A stretch of DNA of 64,000 nt from Monilinia fructicola (GCA_008692225.1 VICG01000013.1:1979001-2043000); one strand, 5' to 3'; counted from the stretch's first letter, positions 36,221-48,608 are shown. Translations and numbers: made by a program. Notes: generated by a model not told the origin, from the letters alone.

Positions 36221-37254
36221 TACGAGTATTAATAAATCAAATACAAGCTCCTATTATCTATTCCATTCCATCTCTCCCATTCACCTACCCAATCCATTCA
36301 AACACTCACATATAACAGTACATAAGCGCCCTCCATCCCATTCATCACCAACATATCACATATATCACCAACTCAACCCTAAGCGCGCCCTTGACAAACC
36401 AAACGCCTAACAAAAATACCACCATCACCACATCACCACATCTCATCCTCCACGCAACAACCAATTAGATAATTTCCTCGAGTGCCACGTCCACTTTTGG
36501 ATCTGAGCTGTGGTTTAAGCTTGAGTTTGGAAGAGAGGGACAGACTGTTGGATTATTGTGTTTCATGGTTATGGGATCTCACCGCTGTTCTGCATGTGTG
36601 TGTATTATAGTCGTGGTGATGGTACGGTAATATATATATTATAGTGAGTATGGTGTACATATGTACATGCAGATAGCTATATATCATGAGCGCTTTTAGA
36701 GATAGAAATAATATACATATTGCTTTATCTTTCAAGGTTATCTTGGTTGATATTATTAGAATAGCACACACAGCAAAAGTAGACTAACAACACATCATCC
36801 AAACCATCAACTAATCACATAGAACTAATTCTAATCACAACCATCATTTCATAACCATCCTACCTGCATCGTATGTTCTACAAACCCACACCCATCCACA
36901 CCAATGCCAAAAACAACATCGCAGTCCAGTATATCCAAATACTAACCAATGTAGAACTATAATTCCATGAACCATCCCAAGCCCGTAAGCGTCGCCACCG
37001 TGCGCGCACCGTACCGTGACGTGACGTACCGTGATGACGTTTATGTTTGTTAGTGTTTAGGTATGGTATTTTTATATCACACCCAAACGCCATTTTCCGC
37101 CATCATACCCGGGGTATGTGGAAATTGATCGATTAGATCAGAAGACTGCTTGCCGTATACATGTATACTGTACACACACATATCTATTTGAGCTAAGTAA
37201 ATGGATAGAGGGGGAAATGAAAGGAAAGAAAGGAAAGGAAAGAAGAAGTAGAAT
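36221..37254. other. non-AT-rich spacer between AT blocks
   Basis: It holds CA-rich low-complexity sequence and a cluster of TGACG half-sites at 37014-37041. No gene was supported. Confidence 0.45.
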
Positions 37255-37772
37255 ATAAGAGTTGCGACCACAGCTTATCGCACACTTTACGTTTTTGTAC
37301 TAAAAACCTATATTTTTTCAACTTTTAATATCCTTAATAAATTATTTAATATTATAAAATATTTAAACAAATATATAAAGGAATATTAAAAATCCTATAA
37401 AAATAATCTAATTTATTTTTATACTTTTTTTAATAAAATATTAATCTTTGAAAATTTAATGATATAAATTTTTAAAAAAAATCGCTTATTTTATATAGAA
37501 AAAGCGTTATATATAAAATTTTTTTATATAAATTTTCAACTTTAAAAAATACTAGTTTTTAAATAAAATGAATAAAAAATAGATGACTTTATATTTTTTA
37601 TATTTTATTAATCTTAATATACAATTAATAAAAAATTATAATAAAAAATATGTATAATTATAAAAGTTATTAAAATTATTAATTTATACTCAAGTATGAG
37701 AAAATATGAATTTTGCGGGGATTCTATTACGAAAATATAAGGTGTGCGATAAGCTATAGCCGTAATTCTTAT
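37255..37772. mobile_element. 518-bp MITE-like element with about 54-bp terminal inverted repeats
   Basis: The left arm (37255-37308) and the reverse complement of the right arm (37719-37772) agree at 42 of 54 positions, including the unbroken core AGCTTATCGCACAC. Ten of the 12 mismatches are transitions. The ends are compatible with a TA target duplication (TATAAGA at the left, TCTTATA at the right). The interior is almost pure A and T with no ORF. Read as a non-autonomous DNA transposon, Tc1/mariner type by its TA flanks, altered by RIP. Confidence 0.72.
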
Positions 37773-37797
37773 AACCTTTTTAATCTACTTTAATTTA

Positions 37798-39324
37798 ATC
37801 GAGCTCCCTATATTATACACGCCCCTATATCTTATACGTTTTAAATTTTCGAAAATAAATAATTATAAATTAATTAATTATTAATAATCATTTTTTAAAT
37901 ATATTAAATAATATATTTTTAAATGTAAAAATTAAATTAATAAAAATAAGAAATTAATTTTAATTAATAATTAATAAAATAAGGAATATAAGATTTTAAA
38001 AGATTATATTCTATTTTTTAACATTTTTATTATTTATACTTTGATATTTGTTTTTTAAATTTTTTTAAAAATATTATAATTTAATTTTTATATTGAATTT
38101 TAAAAATAAAAAATAAAAAAATAAAAAAAATACTTTATAACAATAATATTAATAAATATAAAATTTAATTAAGTAAATACATAAAAAAGTATATAAAAAT
38201 AGTTTTTAATTAAAAAAACTTTTTTTAAATTGGATTTAAATAATTATTTAAAATTTTCAAATAATATAAAAAATAGAGTTAAATTAAAATTAAAGATTAT
38301 AATTATATATTATATTATATAAAAATAATATATTTTATCTATTATATATAAGTTTTTTTAAAATAAAAAAAAAAATTATATAATCGTTTTAAATAAAAAT
38401 TTTATAGTTCAAATTGTTGATTTTCTATAGCGATTAGTATACGTGTGACGATCGTGTCACGACCGACACGGTTAGCGTTGCTGACATTGTCGGCAAAAGC
38501 GGACAGCATAGGTTTAGCTATAAGTAGATAGCATTAGACAGTTTAATACAGATCAGCTTTTACTACGATACACGTTTCTTGCTAATACGAAAAATAATAT
38601 TAATATCAAAAAATAAATCCTTTGAATTTAATATTAAATCGAATTTATAATATATCTTTAATTTTTTTTGATAATAATCTTAATTTATTTATACATATTA
38701 TAAAAAAGAATTTTTCTATTGGGAAAAATCATTATATATTATATATATATAAAAATAATAAGCTTTTTATATTCTTATATAATATTACTATATTTTTATT
38801 ATTATATTAAAATCTTAATATCTTTTAATAAATATAAAATTTTTAATTAATATTTATATAATGTTTTATTCTTTTATTAAACTATTTTTAATTTATTATA
38901 ATAAAACTAGTTTTAATAAATTCTTTTTTTTTAATTATTTAATTTTTAATAGATTATAAATAATTTTACAATCTTTAAATATAATTTTTAGTTTCATTTG
39001 TTAATTTAAAGTTTAATATTATAAAAAAATATCATTTTTAAAGTTTTTTAATAAAAATATCTATTCTTTATAATTTTTCAAAAAAGTTATTTTATATTTA
39101 TATAATAATCAAATATATATTTTTAAAATTAAAATTAATATTTTAATATATTTAATTTTATAAGTTTTCTTTATAAGTATTATTCGAAATCACTAAAAAT
39201 ATAAAATTTAAACTTTTACATTATAATATTGATAGGTTTTTTATTAATTAATTTTATTTATTAATTTTCGACTTTTTGAAAAACGTATAAGATATAGGGA
39301 CGTGTATAATACAGGGAGCTCGGT
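37798..39324. mobile_element. 1.5-kb inverted-repeat DNA transposon remnant
   Basis: The left arm (37798-37842) and the reverse complement of the right arm (39280-39324) match at 42 of 45 positions and share GAGCTCCCT and CCCTATATCTTATACGTTTT. All three mismatches are transitions. A TA dinucleotide flanks both ends (37796-37797 and 39325-39326), as for Tc1/mariner-superfamily insertions. The size suits a degraded autonomous copy, but no transposase frame survives; the interior is AT-rich and holds a nested insertion (38444-38584). It begins only 25 bp after the preceding MITE-like element. Confidence 0.75.
38444..38584 (+). mobile_element. solo-LTR-like insertion nested in the inverted-repeat element
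   Basis: A 141-bp island of normal base composition starts TGTGACGATCG and ends TTGCTA, close to the retroviral TG...CA rule with a C-to-T change at the end. It is flanked by the direct repeat ATACG (38439-38443 and 38585-38589), a 5-bp target duplication. Inside is a TATA-like element (TATAAGTAGATAG) and TGTCACGACCG, a start common among fungal Gypsy-type LTRs. No primer-binding site or internal region follows, hence solo LTR. Orientation is assumed from the TATA element. Confidence 0.55.
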
Positions 39325-39429
39325 TAATGAATAGAGCACAATGCCAACTACGAGAGAAACGAAAGAAATGAAAGAAAATGAGAGTGCGGCGTAACAGGTT
39401 AGAACAGTTGGTTAGTTTCATAAATGATT

Positions 39430-40690
39430 CATTTATTCATTAATTTATAACTATTATAACCACGGTATTAGTGAAGATAAACATAGAATAAATTTCGCGG
39501 TTCTATTCTTTAAATATAGAATAAATAAAAGGCGTTAAAGCTATAGCTTAGAATAATTATATATTATTTACATTTTCATAATAGAATAATTATTAAATTT
39601 ATACTATCTTATATAAACTAAAATATTTAATAATATATAATAATTTATAATATTTTTTTAGAAATTTTATTATTAATATTAAAAGATAAATTTAATTTAT
39701 AAAGAAAGTAATATATTTTTCTATATTTCAAGTAGAAGATTACGCTTATTTAGAAAGAAAGGAATTTTAAATTTTACTATATAACGTTTTTCTTATTTAA
39801 AAAGAAGTAATTTTTAATAAAAATCCTTTTATTATCTAATGTTTTTTAATAAAAAACTATTAAAATATAATATTTTTCAAGGAGAATATTTATTCTAATA
39901 TAGTAATAACTTTATAAGAAAGAATTTTTAGAACTATAATTAAAAATTCTTTATATAACTATAAGTAAATTAAAAGAATCTTAAATTTTCTAAAGAATTT
40001 TAAATAAGGAATCCTAATCTATTATAAAAAAATATTAGAAATTTTATATTTTAGGAATTTATAAATATTTATATATTAAATTGATACTTAGATCTTTAGT
40101 TATTTATATTAATCTTTTAATTAAGTGATTATTAATTTAAATTAGAACTAAGAAGAATAATAACAATAATTAAAATAAGCGATTAAATCTCTTTTTTTAA
40201 AAAAAGCTTATATATAATAAAGTTAAAAAATAATAATAAAAGTATATAGATTATAGTATATTATTATATATTAACTTAAATTTATATTTTATTTTAAGAA
40301 TGAGTTTAATTTATAAAAGATTATTAAAATTATACTTTTTTAATATTTATCTTATTAAAAAATTATTTTTACTAATATTAGTTAAATATAATATATTATT
40401 AAATTATCTTATAATAAAATTTCCAATAGTATATATAACGCTCTTTTATTAAAATATTAATTTCTTTAACTCTTTAAACCTCTATTATTAATTAAGAGTA
40501 AAACTATATACTATGAAGATTAAGTTATATATAAGTATATAGGGATTACTAATAAGATTAATTAAAATCATAATAGGTTATATATTAAATAGGTTAAAAG
40601 ATTCTACTCTTATTATAAAATAATAAAAATAGTATATATAATTAAAAAGTAATATATAACCTCTAATATAAAAGTATAAAGTGCTTTATA
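39430..40690. other. AT-rich block 2, no gene
   Basis: More than a kilobase of nearly pure A/T sequence without ORFs, probably RIP-mutated repeat DNA. Confidence 0.5.
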
Positions 40691-41130
40691 TATTCGAGAT
40701 CGATATTAAAGAATGGAATAGACCTTCGGTCTATTCCCTACTCCTGATGGATTCGAAGAATCTTAGTTCATCAATTTGTTATATCATGTGATTATATTAT
40801 ACCTGTACTATAAGAGGTTCAAAATGCAAAAACATAAACCTTAAATCCTTAGCGGCTCGTGTGATTGGTCATAAGTAAACAGCGAAAATTTTAATTGGTC
40901 GAACATTAGTAAGCAAAAAACCTTGATTTTTTAATGCCGACTTTCCGTTCTACCTTCGGAGCTTAATTATTCCGATCATTTTAGCCATTTCGAAGGTGGC
41001 TAATTATTTGAGTCATTTCGAAGATGGTTAACCATTTCAGCCCATTCCATTTTCCATTTCGGCCCATTCCATTTCGGCCCATTTCGGCATTCGGCCCATT
41101 CCATTCCGCCTATTTTATATAGGCCTATTT
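40690..41130. other. higher-GC island with hairpin and CCATTTCGGCC repeats
   Basis: Inside the AT-rich block, about 440 bp keep normal composition. It starts with a perfect 10-bp hairpin (40715-40737), has two ATTGG boxes (inverse CCAAT) and ends in irregular CCATTTCGGCCCATTCC repeats (about 41030-41110). It could be the unmutated remnant of a transposon end, but I found no flanking duplication. Confidence 0.4.
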
Positions 41131-41139
41131 TATTTCGAA

Positions 41140-41311
41140 ATAATAAATAATAATAAATAATAAATAATAAATAATAAATAATAAATAATAAATAATAAAT
41201 AATAAATAATAAATAATAAATAAATAATAAAAATAATAAATAATAAATAATAAATAATAATATAATAAATAATAAATAATAAATAATAAATAATAAATAA
41301 TAAATAATAAA
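41140..41311. repeat. (AATAAAT)n heptanucleotide array
   Basis: About 24 copies of AATAAAT with a few slips. Confidence 0.88.
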
Positions 41312-41652
41312 TGAAGGTAAGTATAATTTATATATAACTAAGAATATATTAAGAAATTTATAAAAACTATAAAGCTTTTTAATAAAATTTAAAATTTAAA
41401 TTAAATAGAAAAAGAGTAAAAAAATAAAATAAATAAAATAAAAAGAATAATATAAAAAATATATTTAAAAGAATAGTATTAGAAATATATTAAAAAAGAT
41501 AAAAAGAGATATAAAAATAAAACAGAATGTTATTAATATATTTAATATAGAATATAATTAAATAAAATATATATTTTATATTAAAATTAAAAAAGTAGAA
41601 AATAAATATATAATAGTAAAGGATTTTAAAAATAATTTCTTTCTTTAATTTA

Positions 41653-41723
<71 letters not shown>

Positions 41724-42465
41724 CTTTAATATAATCTACTTATCTACTTATCTATTCGTTTATTTATTTATTTATTCATTTATTTATTTACATATCCACA
41801 TCTATATCCATACTAATTAATAGTCACGGTATCTTACACCTCCATCTTACATCTTACCTTTTGCCATTTACCTCTTTACAAAATCTCACAACCACAACCA
41901 CAACCACAACCAACCCCAAACCTGAACCCCAACAACTCCAACCCTAAGCCAAGCCCCAACCCTAACTCACCTCCTAATCTTTCCCCTTCCTCCTCTTATA
42001 CATAAAAACCCATGTATTATACTCACACACACACACACATATATATATATACATCACAACCCCAATTTACCTCAACTCACCTCGCCTCACCTCATACACC
42101 TCACACACCTCAATAAAACTCACCTCAACTCACCTTAAGCCATACCATACCATACCATACCATACCAAACTACCTCATACTACCTCACCTCACCTTATCT
42201 CACCTCATCTCACCTCATCCCTCACCATACCCCAAACCCCACGCCCCAAACCTCGAATTACACCATCACCATCATCTCCTTCTCCTCCCCCTTCCCCTCC
42301 CCCTTCCCCTTCCCCCCATACACAACACACAACAACAACACACAACACTACATACAATAAAAAACAAATCCTTCCATTCTTCTTACCCCGATCATGACAA
42401 CAACTATTAATTAGCCAACTAACTAACTAATTAGCCAACCAACTAATTAGCCAACCAACTACTTG
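41312..42465. other. AT-rich block 3 passing into pyrimidine-rich low complexity
   Basis: The AT-rich sequence ends at about 41820. After it come CA-, CTCACC- and CATAC-type repeats. No gene was supported. Confidence 0.5.
41653..41723. repeat. (ATT)n trinucleotide array
   Basis: About 23 perfect ATT copies. Confidence 0.9.
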
Positions 42466-42513
42466 CTCATCCTCATCCTCATCCTCATCCTCATCCTCAT
42501 CCTCATCCTCATC
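42466..42513. repeat. (CTCATC)n hexanucleotide array
   Basis: Eight perfect copies of CTCATC. Confidence 0.9.
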
Positions 42514-43220
42514 TTGCTAAAGTGTATGCTTATCTTTCTGTATTGTAATAATGTTGATTAGGAGATAGGTAGGGAGATGAATGGATGGGTAGGTGGGTGG
42601 ATGGATGGATGGATGGATCATTACATACTAAATAGATAATAAGAATGATTCATCTACCCCTAAAGAGGAGTTCGTTTATTTATTTTATTCATCGCCTTTT
42701 TGATTGATTGTTCTTCACCTTCGCCTTCACCTTCACCTTCACAAAGAAAATATTCCCATCATCCATCTCACATCAAATATCACGACAAGAACCAAATATC
42801 TTTATATAATTATTTTCTTTTTGATTTCTTCTCAAGTAAGTCAATTTAATCAACTCACTCAACTATCTAACTTTGTTTGCTTGCTTACTCGCATGCAATT
42901 CATAATACAATGTTACCCCCCTTAACTTTTTAATCATCCACTGTCAATCCATTCCATTCCATCCCAATTCCTTTCCGTTCCCTTCCTTCCCTTCCCTTCC
43001 CTTCCCACCCAAATTTGTATCCCCCTCTCCAATCCCATCCATGATCATATACAAAGATTCAATTCAACTCTTAAACCTTCAAGAGTTGAATTGAAAATCT
43101 TATCTGAAATGAATCAGAAGGAAAGCAAAACGAATCCATGGTATCATCCCAACGCCAGTAAAAAAAGAATTTGCTGGTATCAAAACACTTCAAAAGATAA
43201 GCAATGAATGAATCTTTAAT

Positions 43221-43793
43221 TCATCTTGCTTTCCCGAAAAGCTTTTGTGTAAAATGAAAAAAGAAGAACGAAAAAAACCCGAACCAAATATTTCCCCTCC
43301 AGTTGACCCCATACCAGTCTCGTTCCTCCCAAATTATTGGGTATTGAACAAATCCCATACCAGAGTATGATCCTATGCCCGAAGAAACAAAGTTGTAAAC
43401 GCCCTGATATGATTTGTGTGGAAGTTGTTGTCCCATTCTTCCAATGTCGCTATGTGAATATGTAAAAGGAAAGAGAAAAAGAGAAAGTGAAAAAGTTTCC
43501 TCCCAAATCCCATGTTGTAAAACAATCGCTATAGTGCAAATTGAAAAAAGCAAAGACATTAATTCGTGCCCAATGCTATCCCATGAAATGTTCCGCACGT
43601 CATGTTTCTGTGCCAAGAAAACTCCATGACGATGAATGCAGTTGACTGTGAAGTCATTGTGAGACTGTATATGTACTAGGATGTACCTTGAGCCAAACTT
43701 ATAAATTTGTTGTATGCTGTTGTTACTCGATGCGCAATTAGAAAACACAACCCATTACATTATGCGACTTATAACGAGATAAGCTTCAGAAAT
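43221..43793 (-). other. 3' flank of the AreA-type/DUF3295 gene
   Basis: A long minus-strand frame (43221-43748) exists here but is rich in Phe/Ser from pyrimidine tracts, has no domain, and lies directly behind the stop codon of the next gene. It is best read as 3' UTR. Confidence 0.5.
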
Positions 43794-45628
43794 TTACCAT
43801 CCTTTAGAATGGTACTCTCCCAACCCTTGACTGAAGTATTGATTCCAGCTGGAGTTGAGAGCTTGATCCTCCTTATCCATGTAAACTCTCTCAGGATATT
43901 GCTTCAGGTTTGCAACATCATGTGCTGTATGTCTTCGTTTCAGAGCAGCGGCAGCCTCATTGACGGACGACTTTTGTTTTCTTTCCCACAGGAGGTTTTG
44001 ACGAAGGCTGACTGTCAATTCAGTCGCGAGCATATTTCTTCGAGTAGTTCTTGGGGAAAGAGCTTGATGATGTGCGGTCGAGCTGGTGGTGGTCTTCATG
44101 ATAGGTTGAGCTCCACGAGGAATTTCAGCAATCGGTCTGAGCCCGTTCTTCATCATGAGAGGAGCTTCATCAGATTCTGGTGATGCTGCAAGGGAAGGAC
44201 CGTTGGGTGAAGAATTTCGGGAACGTCGAAGGGCGGGGGTGGAACGAGAAGCCTCGGTGGCAAGTGCTTGAGCCCGATCATTTTGATGAAGCATTGTAGT
44301 GATCAATGATCGTCTCGAGGTAAGTTGAGGTCTGGAGTCAACTCGTTGAAAGAAGGTCTTTTCATCGATACTTGCGTTTCCACTTTCCTCATTTGAGTCT
44401 TCCCAATCAGAAGAATCATCCTCGTCATCATCAATGGCGCTCTCGTCAACATCATCCTCATCATCCGTCTCGAAAACATCATCATCGAATGCTTCTTCTT
44501 GTATGGTTCTGGTGGCAACTTCTTCTTGGAATGAAGTTTGCTTCTTGGGTAGAGGCTTTTGTAGTTTATCAGTTAATGCACTACGTGGCTGCATTCTGTT
44601 TGGTAGAGAGCTCTCGTCTTCGTTTGATGATCCACCAAAGCTAAACTTAGCTGGCTTCTTCTTTGGTAAAGTCAATGGTTTGTTGTCGATTGAGACAGCT
44701 TGCTCACTGAGTGAGTCTTCACCAGAAGAACCACCGAGGGCGAACATTTGTTTCTTCTTTGGGGCAAGAGCTTTTGAAGAATCTGCTGCGGCAATGTCTG
44801 CAGTTGGGATTGAAGATGGAACGTTGTTGAGTGGCATCGATCGCATCGAACTACTGACGTGCGCAGGTGAGAGAGAGAAACCTTTGACCACAGACGTCGC
44901 ACTTTTCTCGGGGGTGCCTGTCACGAATTCGGGGTTGACTGATGGAGCCGATGAGTTGATTGACAAAGAGTCATTCGCTACCATGGCAGGGGTGGGTGAT
45001 TGATATTTGGGTTGAATGAATTCTGGAATTCGTTCTGCGAGTGGTGCAAGGTAGGGTGTGGTAATTGTAAGGGGTGCCAAATCCTTCTTTTCCTTGATAG
45101 TGATGACCATCTTTTCGAGATCATCAGGTGTAATATGACGTTCTCTTCCTCGGCTTCTGCCATTGCATGAATCTTGTCTCTGGATTTGTGGATGCGAGAT
45201 ATCGAGAGGTGAAGCATCGGTACTTTCTTCGAATTCGATTGCTTCTTCGTCAACGAGTGAGTCTAAGCTTCCACTTAATTCTGGAACATCATTCGAGTAT
45301 TGACCTTCTGAGCTTCTTGAGGAAATGGAGATTGCAGGTGTGGTAGCATTTGCTTCTGAAGTTGGTTCACAGCAAAAGGTTTCGCGGTTCCATAATCTCC
45401 AACTCAAGTTTTCTAATCTTCGACCTTCTTCTAACGATCCAGCACATCTAGAAAAGACTATTGATGAATGCAGATTAGTATATTGAAGGATTCCCTGATT
45501 GATCATGTGAAGAAGAGGGATAACATACCAGTCCACATGCTGTAAAGGTTTTCGACATTTCTGGTATCAACTTTGTGAATGAGTCCCGCGTCGACAGTCA
45601 AGACTGGCGCATTTAATCTTGAAGGCAT
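43794..45628 (-). CDS. AreA-type GATA-like (DUF1752) and DUF3295 protein, putative regulator
   Basis: Minus-strand exon 1 is 45529-45628 and exon 2 is 43794-45457. The 71-nt intron (GTATGT to AATAG) joins into 587 aa. The intron falls inside the conserved N-terminal motif, giving LYSMWTVFSRCAGSL then GRRLENLSWRLWNRE (residues about 29-59). This is the DUF1752 signature (PF08550), also found at the N-terminus of the nitrogen regulator AreA. No GATA zinc finger follows. The middle is low-complexity: Ser/Pro-rich with KKKPAKFSFGGSS and an acidic run, ETDDEDDVDESAIDDDEDD. The C-terminal part (NMLATELTVSLRQNLLWERK, RRHTAHDVANLKQYPERVYM) matches DUF3295 and ends GLGEYHSKGW. A role in nutrient-responsive regulation is inferred only from the N-terminal motif. 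Confidence 0.8.
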
Positions 45629-45918
45629 GATGAATATAATTTCTTTTGCTCGAACGTACGAGCTGTTATGAGAGTGAAGGCACGACTGCTAATAGAAGTC
45701 GCGATTTGAATCGCGAGATTTGTAGATGGTGGAGGAATGCAGATTTGTTTATTGCTCGAATGGAATTGCAAGGGATTGTAGGATATCTTATCGGATCGGA
45801 TCGTATTGAAAAGATGAGTTTTCAAAGGGAGTATTCAATTGAGGATGATTGAATAATGTCCGTTGTTGCTGCTGTTGTTGTTGTTGTTGTTGAAAGAAGA
45901 AGAATCGAGGTGAAGGTT

Positions 45919-46022
45919 GTTGTGTATGTGTGTATGTGAATGTGGATGTGGATGTGGATGTATATGTATGTGTATGTGTATGTGTATGTGTGTGTATGTG
46001 TGTGTGTATGTTATGTGTATGT
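45919..46022. repeat. GTGTAT/GTGGAT low-complexity array
   Basis: Alternating GTGTAT and GTGGAT units about 300-390 bp upstream of the AreA-type/DUF3295 start, on the minus strand a CA-rich promoter tract. Confidence 0.8.
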
Positions 46023-47848
46023 AGTGTAGATGAGAAGAGTTGGGGAACTTGAAAGTGTGGAGGAAGAAAAGAGGTGACGGATGTGGGTGAGTGTGGTAGA
46101 AGTAATGCGTTTTCGGAAACAATCGCTTTTGGGGGGGATCCGTTTTTATCGATTTACCGGCGAACTGCAGGAATAATATTTATTTATTTATTTGGACTGT
46201 ACAGTAATGTAATGTAATGGAGTGAATGGAGTGAATGGAGTGAATGTATCGAATTGTATGGTTGTTGTATGATTGTATCGTGCGGTGTTGTATTATCCTG
46301 TGTACCTGTGGACCGACTATATAAGAAAAGTCGAATGGAGAATTATGTAATTGTAATTCTTTTTTCTTTCCTTTTCTTATTTTCGCTGATTCGATTTCGT
46401 TACACACGGTGAAGTGAGATGGAATAGCAAAGAGTTGGATTTGAGCTTTGAGCTTTGAGCTTTATATTGATTCCTATTGTGATTGTTGCTGTGGATGTTG
46501 AGAGGTGAATTGAGTGAATGTCGAAGGTTGGTGCGTGAAAGGTGGAGGATGAATAGACGGATGGATGAAATGGATTCCAGTTAACTGACGAACATCTAGA
46601 AGTTGAAATGGATGGTTTGATAATAAACCAACAAAAAAATGTGCTGGTCAGCTTTCTTTTAGACTATCTTGACCATTTAGGTTTACCAGCAAAAGAGCGG
46701 AAGAGAAAAAAAAAAGAGTGGATCCTTTTTTTCTCTTTCCCTCCTCTCTTTCCTTTTCTTTCTCTCTTTTAGTCAAATTGTCGGTGAAAATAAGATCCAA
46801 GATCAAGTTTAACTTTCAAAGTCGTTCATTTTTATTTTCCCCTTCTCTTTCCTTCTCAGGATTAATGAAAAATGATCGGTTTGGGTATTTCAAGAGAAGC
46901 AGGGCTAGATTTTCTATCTTCCCCGGTGGAGTGGATCTCATGATTTTAAACATTTCCAGGTGAAGGAAGGGAAAGGAAAGAATAGAAAGAAGGCTAGTCC
47001 ATGCTGGTGCTTAGCGTGTCGTGAGTTGGAGAGAGCTGTAACCCAATTAGGCAGTAGTTGATGCGCCCAAGGTTGATTCCAATCTATTACCGATTGGGTG
47101 ATTTCCGGTGACAAAGTACTTCTCAAAAGGGTTAGGCTGGGAAGAGTCTGATGCAGAGAGTGAGGCTTGATCTAGTCCTAATCAAGTGATTACGGGAATT
47201 GAAGGGATTTGATATTTATGATCAAGGATTAATGTTCATGTGTGATGGATTTTGAAAAGAATCCTTGTTTTAACCTTTCTTTACCCCTGGTTATGATTAA
47301 AAGAAACCCTCCGAGCCATGAGGTCCAGACAAAGATGGTGGGTGGGTGAATGAGGGAATGGGTGAAAGTGAAATGTGGATGAAAGAGTGGATGAGTGAAT
47401 GAGTGGGTGAGTGGGTGAGTGGGTGAGTGGATGGATGGATGATGGACGTGTGTTTGGATGTGTAGATGTGTACGGAGGGGATGTGTAGTAGATGTGTAAA
47501 TGTGTGGATGTGTGGATTGTATGTAGATGTATGAATAAGAGATATCATATAAATCATTGACCTCGGGAATGAAGAAATGAATGAGTGTACACACACATAC
47601 ATATATACCTAGGTATTTATATCTATACATACGCGTATTTATTCTATATAGGTAGTTCTATTTACAATACTATATAGTATAATACGAATGAAGTCAATAA
47701 TAAAGAAAAGAGTAATGAATTTGAAGAGTAATTACCTATTAAGGCTTAATCATTGTTAAAGATGATGTTATTTAATACATTCTATAAGTATTAACTACCT
47801 AGGTAGTGATTTATATATGAGTAGGAAGATATCAGTTGGTATTCACTC
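46023..47848. other. gene-poor stretch
   Basis: It contains GAGTGAATG (46213-46245), TTGAGCT (46440-46460) and GTGGGTGA (about 47335-47440) repeats. No gene was supported. Confidence 0.5.
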
Positions 47849-47849
47849 G

Positions 47850-48098
47850 TATTTATATTTATATTATATTTATATTTATATTTATATTTATATTTATATT
47901 TATATTTATATTTATATTTATTTATATTATTTTTATATTATATTTATATTTTATATTTATATTTATATTTATATTTATATTTATATTTATATTTATATTT
48001 ATATTTATATTTATATTTATATTTATATTTATATTTATATTTATATTTATATTTATATTCACATTTACATTTACATTTGTATTTATTTATATTATATT
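47850..48098. repeat. (TATTTA)n hexanucleotide array
   Basis: About 40 copies of TATTTA, the longest simple array in the window. It yields spurious long open frames of Tyr/Ile or Phe/Ile. Confidence 0.92.
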
Positions 48099-48477
48099 CA
48101 TATCTATATTAATCAAACGTTCAAACCCCAATTGACATCCATCAATAATAGCTGGAGCTTCAAAATCCAAATGAACTCGACAACTCTGAACCTGGAATCT
48201 AATACACGTCCAAGTTCCAAGATCAAATTCCAAGTCCAAACTCCAAGTCAAGTCGATGCGTGGCTGGTAAAGTTCATCATACCTACTCTTATCAAAATCT
48301 ATTGATTGATCTCTCCCATCTCCCAGAGTCAAGGATCACAACCATATCTAACAATAGCTCCAAAGACTCAATGTCAATCTCGCTGTGGCTGGTTAGTTCA
48401 ATCTTATCAATCCATGCATCTTAAATGTTCCATACTAGGTACATACCAACCCAGGTACGACGATACTAATGATTAGG

Positions 48478-48573
48478 TCTATCTGTCTATCTGTCTAGTC
48501 TATCTGTTTGTCTATCTGTTTGTCTCTATCTGTTTGTTATCTGTTTGTGTGTCTGTCTGTATGTCTGCATATG

Positions 48574-48608
<35 letters not shown>

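Noticed and set aside
38622..38810. 62-codon frame in the AT-rich transposon remnant
   Set aside because: Its Ile/Asn/Leu/Phe composition reflects the A/T bias; no transposase motif.
43221..43748. 175-codon minus-strand frame behind the AreA-type/DUF3295 gene
   Set aside because: Phe/Ser-rich from pyrimidine tracts, no domain, directly after a well-supported stop codon; best explained as 3' UTR.
47817..48305. 162-codon open frame of Tyr/Ile repeats
   Set aside because: It is created by the (TATTTA)n array; there is no domain and no coding-like flank.
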